Source: Chryseobacterium sp. FP211-J200
GTDB taxonomy: Bacteria; Bacteroidota; Bacteroidia; Flavobacteriales; Weeksellaceae
Direction of reading: 5' to 3'
Assembly (NCBI RefSeq): GCF_001643375.1
Contig: NZ_LSHB01000014.1
Coordinates: forward strand, 38,747-102,746
DNA: 64,000 nt
The notes below the pieces were generated by a model that made no database searches, was not told the origin of the DNA, and saw nothing but the letters and a program-made list of their open reading frames with translations. Shown here piece by piece: positions 42,538 to 51,371 of this stretch; positions within the stretch are counted from its first letter, which is position 1; the number at the start of each line of letters is the position of its first letter. The translations under genes were made by a program, and so were the position numbers.

Positions 42538-43620
42538 ATGAAGCCACCAAAACACATCACCCGCAAAGACTTTTTACAGACCTCCGCTTTAGGTGTTGCA
42601 GCCGTGGTTTTTGGGACATCATTCACCAAGGCATTTGATTTTTCTGAGAAGCCTTACTTCAAATTGAAACCAGTTGGGAGACGGTTTTCCCTCGATGGCT
42701 ACTACAGCTGGTGCAGTTCCCCGATCTGGGGCGACGATGGCAAAGTCCACCTTTTCTATTCCCGATGGAAAAAGGAAAAAGGAATGGGCGGCTGGCTCAA
42801 CGGCTCCGAGATCTGCCGGGCAGAAGCCGATTCGCCGTTCTCCGAATTCCAGCACAAGCAAGTCATTCTCACACCACGAGGTGGCGACTTTTGGGATGCA
42901 ACGACTTGCCACAATCCATTGATCAAAAAAGTAGATGACCAATATTTACTCTTCTTTATGGGCAATTCCAATGGGAAAACCAACACCAAAAGAATCGGAT
43001 TGGCGACATCCAAAACCCTCGACGGCGATTGGGCAAGACCAGACCAACCTCTATTGCTTCCCGGGAAGGACGGCGCGTGGGACGACCATTGTACTACCAA
43101 TCCTGCTTTCGTAAAGGGCAACGACGGCCAATATTGGCTGTTCTACAAATCCTGGAACACCCACGAGTACGAAACCCAAAAAGGCCCCGTCCGAGGCAAC
43201 CGGAAATACGGCTTGGCCAAATCAGATTCGCCACTGGGACCTTACACCAAAGTCTCCGAAAATCCCGTCATCGATTTCTCCAATCTGCCGAACAACGCCC
43301 AACTGGAGGACGCCTTCATCTGGAAACAGAATGGCCAATTCCATATGATAGCGCGCGACATGGGATTCTACAACCACGAGTACGGCCTGCATCTCACCAC
43401 CAAAGATGGCATCCAATGGACAAAACCAAAGGTCGCCTACCTCGAGATGAAGCATTACATCCAGGAACCCGAGCCGCCAAAACACCTGAAACGATTCGGA
43501 AGGCTGGAGCGCCCAATGCTGCTGATGAGCAAAGACGGGAAAAAACCACAGGTTCTCTTCGGTACCACGCAGGGTGGCGCGTTCGAGACCTCTACCACGT
43601 TTGTCTTCGAGATCTTGTAA
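42538..43620 (+). CDS. Secreted five-bladed beta-propeller glycosidase-like protein
   Basis: The 360-residue protein starts with a signal of Tat/Sec type (TRKDFLQTSALGVAAVVFG). It then shows the repeated blade pattern of GH43/GH117-like beta-propellers: SSPIWGDDGKVHLFYSRW, ATTCHNPLIKKVDDQYLLFF, TTNPAFVKGNDGQYWLFYKS, LEDAFIWKQNGQFHMIARD. Acidic residues at blade starts suit a glycoside hydrolase, but the exact family and substrate cannot be fixed. The gene is visibly richer in G+C than its neighbours (32 of 60 bases at 43141-43200) and stands alone, hinting at horizontal acquisition. Confidence 0.75.
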   Translation: MKPPKHITRKDFLQTSALGVAAVVFGTSFTKAFDFSEKPYFKLKPVGRRFSLDGYYSWCSSPIWGDDGKVHLFYSRWKKEKGMGGWLNGSEICRAEADSPFSEFQHKQVILTPRGGDFWDATTCHNPLIKKVDDQYLLFFMGNSNGKTNTKRIGLATSKTLDGDWARPDQPLLLPGKDGAWDDHCTTNPAFVKGNDGQYWLFYKSWNTHEYETQKGPVRGNRKYGLAKSDSPLGPYTKVSENPVIDFSNLPNNAQLEDAFIWKQNGQFHMIARDMGFYNHEYGLHLTTKDGIQWTKPKVAYLEMKHYIQEPEPPKHLKRFGRLERPMLLMSKDGKKPQVLFGTTQGGAFETSTTFVFEIL

Positions 43621-43671
43621 GAGTGGTTTAACCGCACAAGCGCTCCAACACTCAAACCCTCCAACTCAATC

Positions 43672-43780
43672 AGGAGCCGGGAACCTGCTTTCCGTTGCAA
43701 TCTTTTTTGCATCACGTTGTCAGGCTGAGGTTCACGAAGCCCACGCAAAAAAGGATTTTCACTGCAATCAGGGCTATGGG
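43672..43780 (+). repeat. Dispersed structured repeat, family A copy 3, with a family B copy nested in its loop
   Basis: Left block AGGAGCCGGGAACCTGCTTT and ATCTTTTTTGC (to ~43710); right block GCAAAAAAGGATTTTCAC and ATCAGGGCTA (from ~43744). Between them lies a degraded family B word TGTCAGGCTGAGGTTCACGA (from 43718). ATCTTTTTTGC and GCAAAAAAGGAT pair, with six T facing six A. It follows the glycosidase gene. Confidence 0.78.
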
Positions 43781-43833
43781 TTTGGTCATAGATCAGTGAT
43801 TGCCCATTGATTGAAAGTTTTTCTGTAGATCAC

Positions 43834-43936
43834 GGCACTTCGACTCCGCTCAGTGTGACAACTTTAAACAATAAGCAATTGTCATGCACAGGCTCTCGAA
43901 GTATTTATGGATGTCAGGCTGAGCGGAGTCGAAGCC
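43834..43936. repeat. Family B inverted repeat pair (large hairpin)
   Basis: The arm at 43834-43860 (CTTCGACTCCGCTCAG...TGACA) is the inverted copy of the arm at 43912-43936 (TGTCA...CTGAGCGGAGTCGAAG). They are separated by ~51 bp. Pairing is almost complete over 25 positions. Confidence 0.85.
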
Positions 43937-43993
43937 TTTTGATAAAAAGTGCGACAATCATAAAAAACTAAAGACTTTCTAAAGTTTTATTAA

Positions 43994-44001
43994 TATTTTT
44001 G
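43994..44001 (+). promoter_or_regulatory. Candidate -7 box before the polysaccharide locus
   Basis: TATTTTTG fits TAnnTTTG 30 bp before the ATG at 44032. No TTG is seen at a normal -33 distance, so support is partial. Confidence 0.3.
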
Positions 44002-44031
44002 ACCATTCTAAAAAACAAAACACATTCCTGA

Positions 44032-45381
44032 ATGGGGGAAAAATTACAATGGGCCACACTGAAAAACTTTCCTTGGATCGTCTTTTTTGTGGCGGTCTTT
44101 ATTTGGGTGGCGATTGCCGGTGCCAATTTCTATTACCAAAGTCAAGGTGGTTTTACGGGAACAGGTCCACTTTTCCCGATCTCGGTGATCTATCCCAACC
44201 AGTTTTTGTGGAGCGGTTTTGTGTTCGCCTTTCTGTTTTTGTTCGCCGGGATTTTCGCTTTCCAATACTCGAAAAAACTGAATGTCTATCTTCTCTTTTT
44301 GGTTGCCATCGCTCTTGTGGTTTTAGGCAATCTGAGTCAGGGCAACTTCGATATCGCTTTTCTGCAACCATTTTATTTGAAAGGAAGACAATATTATGCA
44401 GACGCAATTCATATTACAGATGGCGCAATTTGGCTTCGTGATTTTACAAAGAACCTGGAGCATTTTCAGCTCCATACCAGAACACATCCACCATTTGTGA
44501 CACTCTTGCATTTTTGGATCCTGAATATTTCTAACATCGAAACCCTGGCGATCGTGTTCTTTGCCATCGGATGTTTGTCTTTCCCTCTATTTTATAAGAT
44601 CCTGGATTATCTCGGCTTCGAGGAGTCTCGGAGAAAATGGCTGTTGCTTTTGTTTGCAGTGATCCCATCGGTCAATATTTATCTTTTGGTGTCCATCGAT
44701 TCTTTGGTGCTGACTTCCACGATGATCTTTCTTTTAGGATTTGCGAGGATATTTCATCAAAATAAAATTGATGTCACCGCTTTTCTATTGGTCAGTTTAG
44801 GATTGATATCAACGAACCTGATCACGTTTTCTGGTTTGTTTCTATTTGCATTTCTGGGCTGTTTCAGTTTCTATTTTCTGTTGAAGGGAAAATGGAATTT
44901 CGTTTGGCTCAGCTTGATGGTAGCGGTAGTTTGTGCATTGGGTTTCCTTATCATTCATGCGACCACAGGCTATGGTCACCTTGACACATTCTTAGAAGCT
45001 TCACATTCCGAGAATCCGGATGGTTTCCGATTGCTGCACCAGCCGTTTGTTTATCTGATGACCAGGCTTGAGGATATTGGTGAGATCCTTCTTTTTCTCT
45101 CTTTCGGATTTGTAGCCGTGTTCTTTTCGAAGAAAGCCGTGACAGAGGTTTTTGGAGATCAAAAATTGAACATTCTGTTTTTCTCGGCTATTTCGGCTTT
45201 GTCAGCAATGCTTTTGACCGGCGCTTACGGAACTGGGGAAACGGCGAGAGCGTGCTTGTTCTTGGTTCCCTACTTTTTGATCTTGTTGAAGGACGTGGAT
45301 TCTGATCAGTTCAAGATCCTATTTTATCTCTGTCTTTTTCAGACATTTGGGATGCAGATGATCGGGAATTTTTATTGGTAG
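44032..45381 (+). CDS. Polytopic membrane protein, GT-C-like glycosyltransferase
   Basis: The 449-residue protein has about twelve hydrophobic helices. A periplasmic-type loop carries HTRTHPPFVTLLHFWIL (~146-162), like the THPP motif of GT39/PMT-type enzymes that use polyprenyl-phosphate sugars. Otherwise similarity is weak, so substrate and certainty are low. It opens a plus-strand run of surface-polysaccharide genes. Confidence 0.6.
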   Translation: MGEKLQWATLKNFPWIVFFVAVFIWVAIAGANFYYQSQGGFTGTGPLFPISVIYPNQFLWSGFVFAFLFLFAGIFAFQYSKKLNVYLLFLVAIALVVLGNLSQGNFDIAFLQPFYLKGRQYYADAIHITDGAIWLRDFTKNLEHFQLHTRTHPPFVTLLHFWILNISNIETLAIVFFAIGCLSFPLFYKILDYLGFEESRRKWLLLLFAVIPSVNIYLLVSIDSLVLTSTMIFLLGFARIFHQNKIDVTAFLLVSLGLISTNLITFSGLFLFAFLGCFSFYFLLKGKWNFVWLSLMVAVVCALGFLIIHATTGYGHLDTFLEASHSENPDGFRLLHQPFVYLMTRLEDIGEILLFLSFGFVAVFFSKKAVTEVFGDQKLNILFFSAISALSAMLLTGAYGTGETARACLFLVPYFLILLKDVDSDQFKILFYLCLFQTFGMQMIGNFYW

Positions 45382-45432
45382 CAAATAAGAACTATTTTTG
45401 AACAATAAAGAAGACGTTTTCAACTTGACCAA

Positions 45433-46557
45433 ATGATTTTTTTACATCCAGCTTTTACGTTACTATTCGTTCTGCTAATTCTTTTTAGTTTTCAGGAGGT
45501 CTATCGCAATGAAGAGAAAAAGTCTGCCTTTGCCATTTGGTTCATCGCTATCTTTATGATCGTTCTCATAGGACTTCGCGGGAATGTGGGCGCCGATTAT
45601 CCTATTTATAGGTCGTTCTATTCGTTGTATTTCCCAACTGTAGACTATTCACAGATCGTGGACCGAATGCTTTTCCGCCAATCTGCCATAGACATCGAGT
45701 GGATGTACGTTTTGCTGAACAAATGGGTCTTCGCTTTTGGCGGCCCCTTTCAAACCTTTACGCTTGTAAGCGCAATCATCACAATTGGCGTGAAACTGCA
45801 TATCTATTACAAAAATTCACTTTATCCGATCTTTACGGTCCTGCTGTTCTTCATACCGGGTTTCTTCATTGCAGATAGTGGACATATGAGGCAGGCACTT
45901 GGTATGACGATGTGTCTGGTCTCCTACCAGTTTATAAAAAGCAGAAAATTTTGGTGGTTTTTGTTATGCCTTTACGTGGCCTATGGTTTTCATAAGTCTG
46001 CGATCATCTTTCTTCCAGCGTATTGGCTTGTGTTGGTGCCTATGAATTCCAATAGGATCTTCTATGCCATCATTACATGTGTGATCCTGTCGCCATTCCA
46101 GGTCTATAACTTATTTTCCGGCTTCTTGAGTGGGCTTAATCTTCAGGATGTTTCCAATGGTTACAATGGATATATTGGCTATGAGGACAAGGCTTCCAGC
46201 TTCATGGATGGCGTGATGGTGCTCAATTCCCTGCTTGTGATAGCCTATGACAAGGTCGCCAGTAAGAAGATCTGGTACTATGAATACATGAGGAATATTG
46301 TGGTCGTGGGGATATGTTTGTATTTTATCTTTAGGGATAATCCGGTGTTCTCTACAAGGCTGGTGGGGGTTTACATCAGTTTTACCTGTATCATCATACC
46401 GAATATCATTGCGTCGCTCAATTTGAATATGAAGCGGATGTGGCACCTGTTCTTTGTCGCGTTTATGATATTTTACTATTTTGTATTCGCTAGTTATCAA
46501 GGAAACGCAGGCCGATTCACGCCAGATAGGTATCAGAATTTCCTTTGGACCAATTAA
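45433..46557 (+). CDS. EpsG-family polysaccharide polymerase
   Basis: The 374-residue polytopic membrane protein has the EpsG hallmark RGNVGADYPIYRSFY (~49-63) and a helix with FFIADSGHMRQALGM (~149-163). EpsG-type proteins are regarded as Wzy-like polymerases of exopolysaccharide. It is 51 bp after the preceding membrane protein and overlaps the region before the next gene. Confidence 0.82.
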   Translation: MIFLHPAFTLLFVLLILFSFQEVYRNEEKKSAFAIWFIAIFMIVLIGLRGNVGADYPIYRSFYSLYFPTVDYSQIVDRMLFRQSAIDIEWMYVLLNKWVFAFGGPFQTFTLVSAIITIGVKLHIYYKNSLYPIFTVLLFFIPGFFIADSGHMRQALGMTMCLVSYQFIKSRKFWWFLLCLYVAYGFHKSAIIFLPAYWLVLVPMNSNRIFYAIITCVILSPFQVYNLFSGFLSGLNLQDVSNGYNGYIGYEDKASSFMDGVMVLNSLLVIAYDKVASKKIWYYEYMRNIVVVGICLYFIFRDNPVFSTRLVGVYISFTCIIIPNIIASLNLNMKRMWHLFFVAFMIFYYFVFASYQGNAGRFTPDRYQNFLWTN

Positions 46558-46565
46558 ATCAAATA

Positions 46566-48122
46566 ATGAAAAAAACAACGATATTCTTTTTATCAATTTT
46601 GCTTTTAGCGCTGCTGGTCTTTTATAATCTTCAGGTTGTAATGGTGTTTGCCGGACGATTTATCTATCCATTGGACGATGCCTACATTCACTTGTCTATG
46701 GCGAAAAACTTTGCCGAATTCAGTGTCTGGGGAATTACACAATACGAATTTTCTTCCGCAACTTCTTCTCCGCTTTTCACATTTTTGCTAGCGATTCTGA
46801 TCAAGGTTTTTGGTAATTGGGAATATATTCCGTTGGTCGCAAATTCAGTGGCTGGGTTGTTTTTGGTTTGGGTTTCCCACAATTATCTGAAGCAATTTTC
46901 GAAGTTGACTTATACCATTTTTCTCTTTTCAATAGTTTTATTAATGCCATTGCATCTGATGATCATGACAGGAATGGAGCATGTTTTCCACACTTTGACA
47001 ATGATTTTGGTATTGCTCGCTTTCAAAAAATATTTGGAGCACCAGACGCCGAGAGGCTTTTCCAACCTGGCTTTGCTTGCAATTGTGGCAACAGGTTTCA
47101 GATACGAAAGTTTGTTCTTCATATTTTTCATGTGCGTTTATCTTTTCTTCATCAAGAAAGAATATTTTCAAAGCATTGCCCTAGGATTGTTTGCTATGAC
47201 GCCAGTTTTGATCTACGGTTGGATCTCTTTAGATCACGGTTCGTTCTTTCTTCCAAATTCTCTGATCTTAAAAGGAAATACAAATCATGGATTCGTAGGA
47301 TTTATTACCAGAATGGCAGGGAATGGTTTTCGGGGAATTTCCGTTTTGATATTGGTTCTGATTCTGATTGCCCAGATTTTCATTAAAGCGAAAAGTCAAA
47401 AATTATGGATGGATAAGATCTCCAAAAATGCAATTCCGTTGGTTGTCTTTTTCGGGTTTTCATTGCATCTTATGTTTGCCAATTTTGGTTGGCTCATTCG
47501 TTATGAGGCGTATTTGGTGGTTATAGTTTTATTTGCAATTGCGCCTTTTGCTGATAGCGTATTTCAGAAAAAAACAGGAAACATCATTCTCAAGACTGAG
47601 ATCATCGTATTTCTTTTGGTCGTATTTTGTTTACGTTTCATTCCAATGGTGAAAAATCAAAACCTCGCTTCCAAGAATATCTTTGACCAACAGATCCAAC
47701 TGGCAGATTTCCTTCACAAGTATTATAAGAATTCCAAGATCGTAGCCAATGATATTGGGGCAATTACTTACTATAATAATATCCATCTGCTGGACACTTA
47801 TGGGCTTGGGAGTATCGAGGTTGCTAAACGTAGGAAAGATGAGCATGGTAAATTTACTGACAGTAAAAATCTTCAGGATTACATCTCCAACACCTCAAAA
47901 TCTCAGGATTTTGATATCGCTTTGGTGTATGATAGTTGGGCGCATATGCCTGATTATTTTACCAAAGTTGGAACGCTTGCCATCCAGGATAATTATATTT
48001 GTGGGGGAAGTACGGTTACTTTCTACTCAGTGAAAAAGGAAAATGCAGAGAAACTTAGATCGCAGTTGGTGCAGTTTTCCAAAGAAGTACCAAAAGACGT
48101 TAGCATCAAAATTATAAATTAG
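46566..48122 (+). CDS. GT-C-like membrane glycosyltransferase
   Basis: From the ATG at 46566 the protein has 518 residues, ~11 hydrophobic helices and a C-terminal soluble domain. The first loop carries PLDDAYIHLSMAKNF (Asp-Asp; a GT-C catalytic loop signature). The C-terminal domain has VANDIGAITYY and LLDTYGLGS, seen in many bacterial ArnT-like proteins. It would add a sugar from a polyprenyl-phosphate donor on the periplasmic side. Confidence 0.7.
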   Translation: MKKTTIFFLSILLLALLVFYNLQVVMVFAGRFIYPLDDAYIHLSMAKNFAEFSVWGITQYEFSSATSSPLFTFLLAILIKVFGNWEYIPLVANSVAGLFLVWVSHNYLKQFSKLTYTIFLFSIVLLMPLHLMIMTGMEHVFHTLTMILVLLAFKKYLEHQTPRGFSNLALLAIVATGFRYESLFFIFFMCVYLFFIKKEYFQSIALGLFAMTPVLIYGWISLDHGSFFLPNSLILKGNTNHGFVGFITRMAGNGFRGISVLILVLILIAQIFIKAKSQKLWMDKISKNAIPLVVFFGFSLHLMFANFGWLIRYEAYLVVIVLFAIAPFADSVFQKKTGNIILKTEIIVFLLVVFCLRFIPMVKNQNLASKNIFDQQIQLADFLHKYYKNSKIVANDIGAITYYNNIHLLDTYGLGSIEVAKRRKDEHGKFTDSKNLQDYISNTSKSQDFDIALVYDSWAHMPDYFTKVGTLAIQDNYICGGSTVTFYSVKKENAEKLRSQLVQFSKEVPKDVSIKIIN

Positions 48123-48125
48123 AAT

Positions 48126-49196
48126 ATGAACTTCGAAGATTTTATCATTCCACCAAGGAAGATCAGAACAGAGAATTGGCAGATCGGGGAAAAGGTCATC
48201 AATGAGATCAAAGAGGACAGCATTGTTTTACTTTTCCTCTCAGATTATCGTGGTGCAAATGGGGATGCAGACAGCCAGGAGTTTACGCAGATCCGAAGAG
48301 AGTTTTACAAGCTTTCTCAGCTCGATTTCGATATTCCGATCGTGGACCTGGGCGACCTTGTTTCTGGGAAAACGCCTCAGGATTCGCATTACATTTTGCA
48401 GGAGGTTTTGTCGGCTTGCCATTACAAAAACGCCATTCCAATCATCATTGGTGGAAGCAATGATTTCGCTTTCTCGCTTTTTTCTGCACTTAGTTTTCAT
48501 CAGACCGACATCAACTATACGCAGATCAGCAACGTTGTTTCTTTGAAGCATGATGAAGAAATTCACGAGTCAAATTTCCTCAGTAAGATTTTAGGCTCCA
48601 AAAATTTCTCGATCAAAAATTACCATCACCTTGGTTATCAGAAACATTTGAATGAGTCCGATTCTGTGAAGCTCATCAAAGAAGTTCAGTTTGATATTAT
48701 CCGATTGGCAGAGATGATGAATTCTACCGAGAAGACCGAGCCTTACTTCCGAAAAGCAGACTTGGTGACGATCAATTGTGATGCGGTCGAAAGTTTCAAT
48801 GAACCTTTTTCCATCAATCCGCAAGTGAACGGACTTAATAAAAGAGAAGTTTGTGCTTATATGAAGGAGATTGGACTTGGCGAAAAACTAAAATCGGTCG
48901 GGATCTTCAATTACAATATCTATTCGGATTCTCAGCTCAACCATCAGCTTCTGGCGCAGATGCTTTGGTATCTCATCGAGGGGATCAATATCCAGAGATC
49001 GCATCCGAAGGAGAAATCGTTTGAGACATTTTTTGTTTTGATCAATGATAATCAATACGCTTTCAAGAGAGATGTTTTCAGCAATCTTTGGTATTTTGGC
49101 GAGGACGAGGATATTGATAATTGCATTCCGTGCTCACGTTCAGATTTTGATGAGGCGAAGAGAGGTTTTCTAAGTTCTAGATTTACTAGAAATTAA
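48126..49196 (+). CDS. Arginase/formimidoylglutamase-fold protein with degenerate metal site
   Basis: The 356-residue protein has the ureohydrolase fold pattern: IIIGGSNDFAFSLFSAL (~110-126) in place of GGDHS, VVSLKHDEEIHE in place of DAHxDxxxx, and TINCDAVESF in place of SxDxDxxDP. Several manganese ligands are therefore missing, so arginase-type catalysis is doubtful. I recall this gene lying directly after topA and before gldK-type genes in related genomes. Here it lies between membrane glycosyltransferase genes. Confidence 0.75.
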   Translation: MNFEDFIIPPRKIRTENWQIGEKVINEIKEDSIVLLFLSDYRGANGDADSQEFTQIRREFYKLSQLDFDIPIVDLGDLVSGKTPQDSHYILQEVLSACHYKNAIPIIIGGSNDFAFSLFSALSFHQTDINYTQISNVVSLKHDEEIHESNFLSKILGSKNFSIKNYHHLGYQKHLNESDSVKLIKEVQFDIIRLAEMMNSTEKTEPYFRKADLVTINCDAVESFNEPFSINPQVNGLNKREVCAYMKEIGLGEKLKSVGIFNYNIYSDSQLNHQLLAQMLWYLIEGINIQRSHPKEKSFETFFVLINDNQYAFKRDVFSNLWYFGEDEDIDNCIPCSRSDFDEAKRGFLSSRFTRN

Positions 49197-49200
49197 AATA

Positions 49201-50214
49201 ATGAGTCTGGATCTTCCCATAAAAGTTTCCATCATCGTTCCGGTTTATAATGTTGAATTATATCTGGAGAAATGCTTGTTGTCATTGGTCGATCAAACTT
49301 TGAAGGAGATTGAAATTTTGGTCATCAATGATGGAAGTAAGGATAATTCTCAACAGATTATTGACGATTTTCAGGAAAAATATCCAGGAAAAATATTTGG
49401 TTTTATCAAAGAAAATGGAGGTCTAAGTGATGCACGTAATTTCGGGATCGATAGAGCAAGAGGACAATATCTTGGTTTTGTAGACAGTGATGATTATGTC
49501 TCGGAAACGATGTTTGAGGAGTTGTACAGTCTTGCAGAAAAACATCAAGCGGAAATGGCGGTCTGCAATCTTCAAAAAGTGGATGAAGAAGGAAATGTCA
49601 CTCAAAAACTCACACAATTACCCGGTTTTCCAGAGAAGATTGTTCTCGAAGATCATCTTTCAGTTTTTTCAGACATTTCATATTTTGCCTGCAACAAGCT
49701 TTTTAAAAAGGATTTGTTTAATGAGAAACGATTCAAAAAGGGAATTCATTTTGAGGATATCGAGCTCATTCCACAACTTTTGTTAGAGTGTCAAATTTTG
49801 GCTTTTACACCCAATTTTCATTATCAATATTTGGAGCGGGAAGATTCTATCAGCAAAAGTCATACGACGAAAGGTCTTGATATTTTGAAGGCGGTGGAAA
49901 CTGTTGAGCAGTCGTTCAATAAAAGTAGATTTTCTGATCAAAAAGAGGCTTTGAAGAATTTTCAGATCTTGGAAGGTGTGTACACGTTTTTGGCCTATTT
50001 AGCTTTTGTGAAAAAAGATGAGGATTTTTACAAAATGTCGCATGTTTTGGATGATTTTATGACTTCTAAAGGCTTAAAAACTAAAGAAATATTGCAATTT
50101 AATCGGTTTGGTAAGAATTATCTGTTATCTTTGCCATTGAAAAAAAAAATATACTATCTCTTATATTTCTTCGGGTTTAAGGGACTTATCAGGAGATTAA
50201 TGAGTAGAAATTGA
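49201..50214 (+). CDS. GT2 family glycosyltransferase
   Basis: The 337-residue enzyme has the GT-A features SIIVPVYNVELYL (~10-22), VINDGSKDNS (41-50), the acceptor-side NGGLSDARNFG (72-82) and the metal-binding DSDD (95-98). Cytoplasmic, it would transfer a sugar from a nucleotide donor to the lipid-linked repeat unit. It begins 4 bp after the arginase-like gene and is 22 bp ahead of the WecA-like gene. Confidence 0.88.
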   Translation: MSLDLPIKVSIIVPVYNVELYLEKCLLSLVDQTLKEIEILVINDGSKDNSQQIIDDFQEKYPGKIFGFIKENGGLSDARNFGIDRARGQYLGFVDSDDYVSETMFEELYSLAEKHQAEMAVCNLQKVDEEGNVTQKLTQLPGFPEKIVLEDHLSVFSDISYFACNKLFKKDLFNEKRFKKGIHFEDIELIPQLLLECQILAFTPNFHYQYLEREDSISKSHTTKGLDILKAVETVEQSFNKSRFSDQKEALKNFQILEGVYTFLAYLAFVKKDEDFYKMSHVLDDFMTSKGLKTKEILQFNRFGKNYLLSLPLKKKIYYLLYFFGFKGLIRRLMSRN

Positions 50215-50236
50215 AATCCAGAAACATTAGTCATCA

Positions 50237-51343
50237 ATGAATAATTTCCAAGTTTTTCTAGAGAGTTACGGGATATCTTTTTTCTATTTCAAAATGTTTT
50301 TGGGATTTGCATTTTCTTTTCTGATCACTTATCTGGCAATCCCTACGATCATAAAAATATCGAGACGCAAAAATCTGATGGATGAGCCTGATGCCAGGAG
50401 TTCACATCTTAGGAAAATTCCCAACTTGGGTGGTATTGCTGTCTTTTTCTCCTTGGGCGTTTGCGCTCCCATCTTCGCATACGAATTGTTTGACCGCTAC
50501 AAATTTCTGTTTGCATCGTTTATCATCTTGTTCTTCGTGGGCGTTATGGATGATATCATGGTCCTGAGAGCTTATAAGAAATTACTAGCACAGATCCTGG
50601 TCTCAGCATTGATGGTCATTGGGTCGGACGTCAGGATTAGAAGTCTTTTTGGGCTGTTCGGTGTTTATGAGATCAACTATTACATCAGTGTATTGTTCAG
50701 TATTCTAACATTCATCATTTTGATCAATGCATTCAATCTGATTGATGGCATTGATGGTCTGGCAGGAAGTTATACCGTGGTGACAAGTGCACTTTTCGGG
50801 ATCAGTTTTTTCCGACTGGGAAATCACAATGATCCTTTGGTGATCCTTTGCGTGATCCTGATTGCAGCCTCTTTGGGTTTTCTGATCTATAATTTATCTA
50901 ATAAAAGAAGCAGCAAGATCTTTATGGGTGATACGGGCTCAATGATATTGGGTTTTTTATTGTCGTTTACAGGAATCTCATTTATTGATATTTTCATCGC
51001 AAAGAAGGACGATGTGTTCTATCATTTGCAGGCAGCTCCTGTTATCGCAGTAGCAATCCTGATTTTACCGATAGTGGATACCATAACGGTGATCATCACA
51101 AGGATATATCACAAAAAGTCCATCATGTCTCCGGATAAGAACCATATTCACCACAAACTACTGAATCTTGGATTGAGTCATAAGCGGTCAACCGCGCTTA
51201 TCATATCTTATTTTCTTTTGATCATTGCGGTGACATACTGCTTGAGACATTTGAACGTTAACCAGTTATTGATTATCATTATGATATTGGGTTTTATGGG
51301 GGCTTATTTGCCTATTTTTTTATTGAGATTCAAAAAAGATTAA
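50237..51343 (+). CDS. WecA/MraY-family undecaprenyl-phosphate sugar-1-phosphate transferase
   Basis: The 368-residue membrane protein of the polyprenyl-phosphate GlcNAc/HexNAc-1-P transferase family has DD (105-106), NAFNLIDGIDGLAG (164-177), FMGDTGS and the HIHH motif near 302-305. It initiates the repeat unit of the surface polysaccharide by forming undecaprenyl-PP-sugar. The Wza-like lipoprotein gene follows ~28 bp later. Confidence 0.92.
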   Translation: MNNFQVFLESYGISFFYFKMFLGFAFSFLITYLAIPTIIKISRRKNLMDEPDARSSHLRKIPNLGGIAVFFSLGVCAPIFAYELFDRYKFLFASFIILFFVGVMDDIMVLRAYKKLLAQILVSALMVIGSDVRIRSLFGLFGVYEINYYISVLFSILTFIILINAFNLIDGIDGLAGSYTVVTSALFGISFFRLGNHNDPLVILCVILIAASLGFLIYNLSNKRSSKIFMGDTGSMILGFLLSFTGISFIDIFIAKKDDVFYHLQAAPVIAVAILILPIVDTITVIITRIYHKKSIMSPDKNHIHHKLLNLGLSHKRSTALIISYFLLIIAVTYCLRHLNVNQLLIIIMILGFMGAYLPIFLLRFKKD

Positions 51344-51371
51344 TTTGTTATATTTTTGCAAAAAAACATTG

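Noticed and set aside
43029..43631. A 200-codon open frame overlapping the glycosidase-like gene
   Set aside because: Shifted frame of the GC-rich propeller gene; Arg/Pro-rich with no fold pattern, while the propeller repeats are clear in the other frame.
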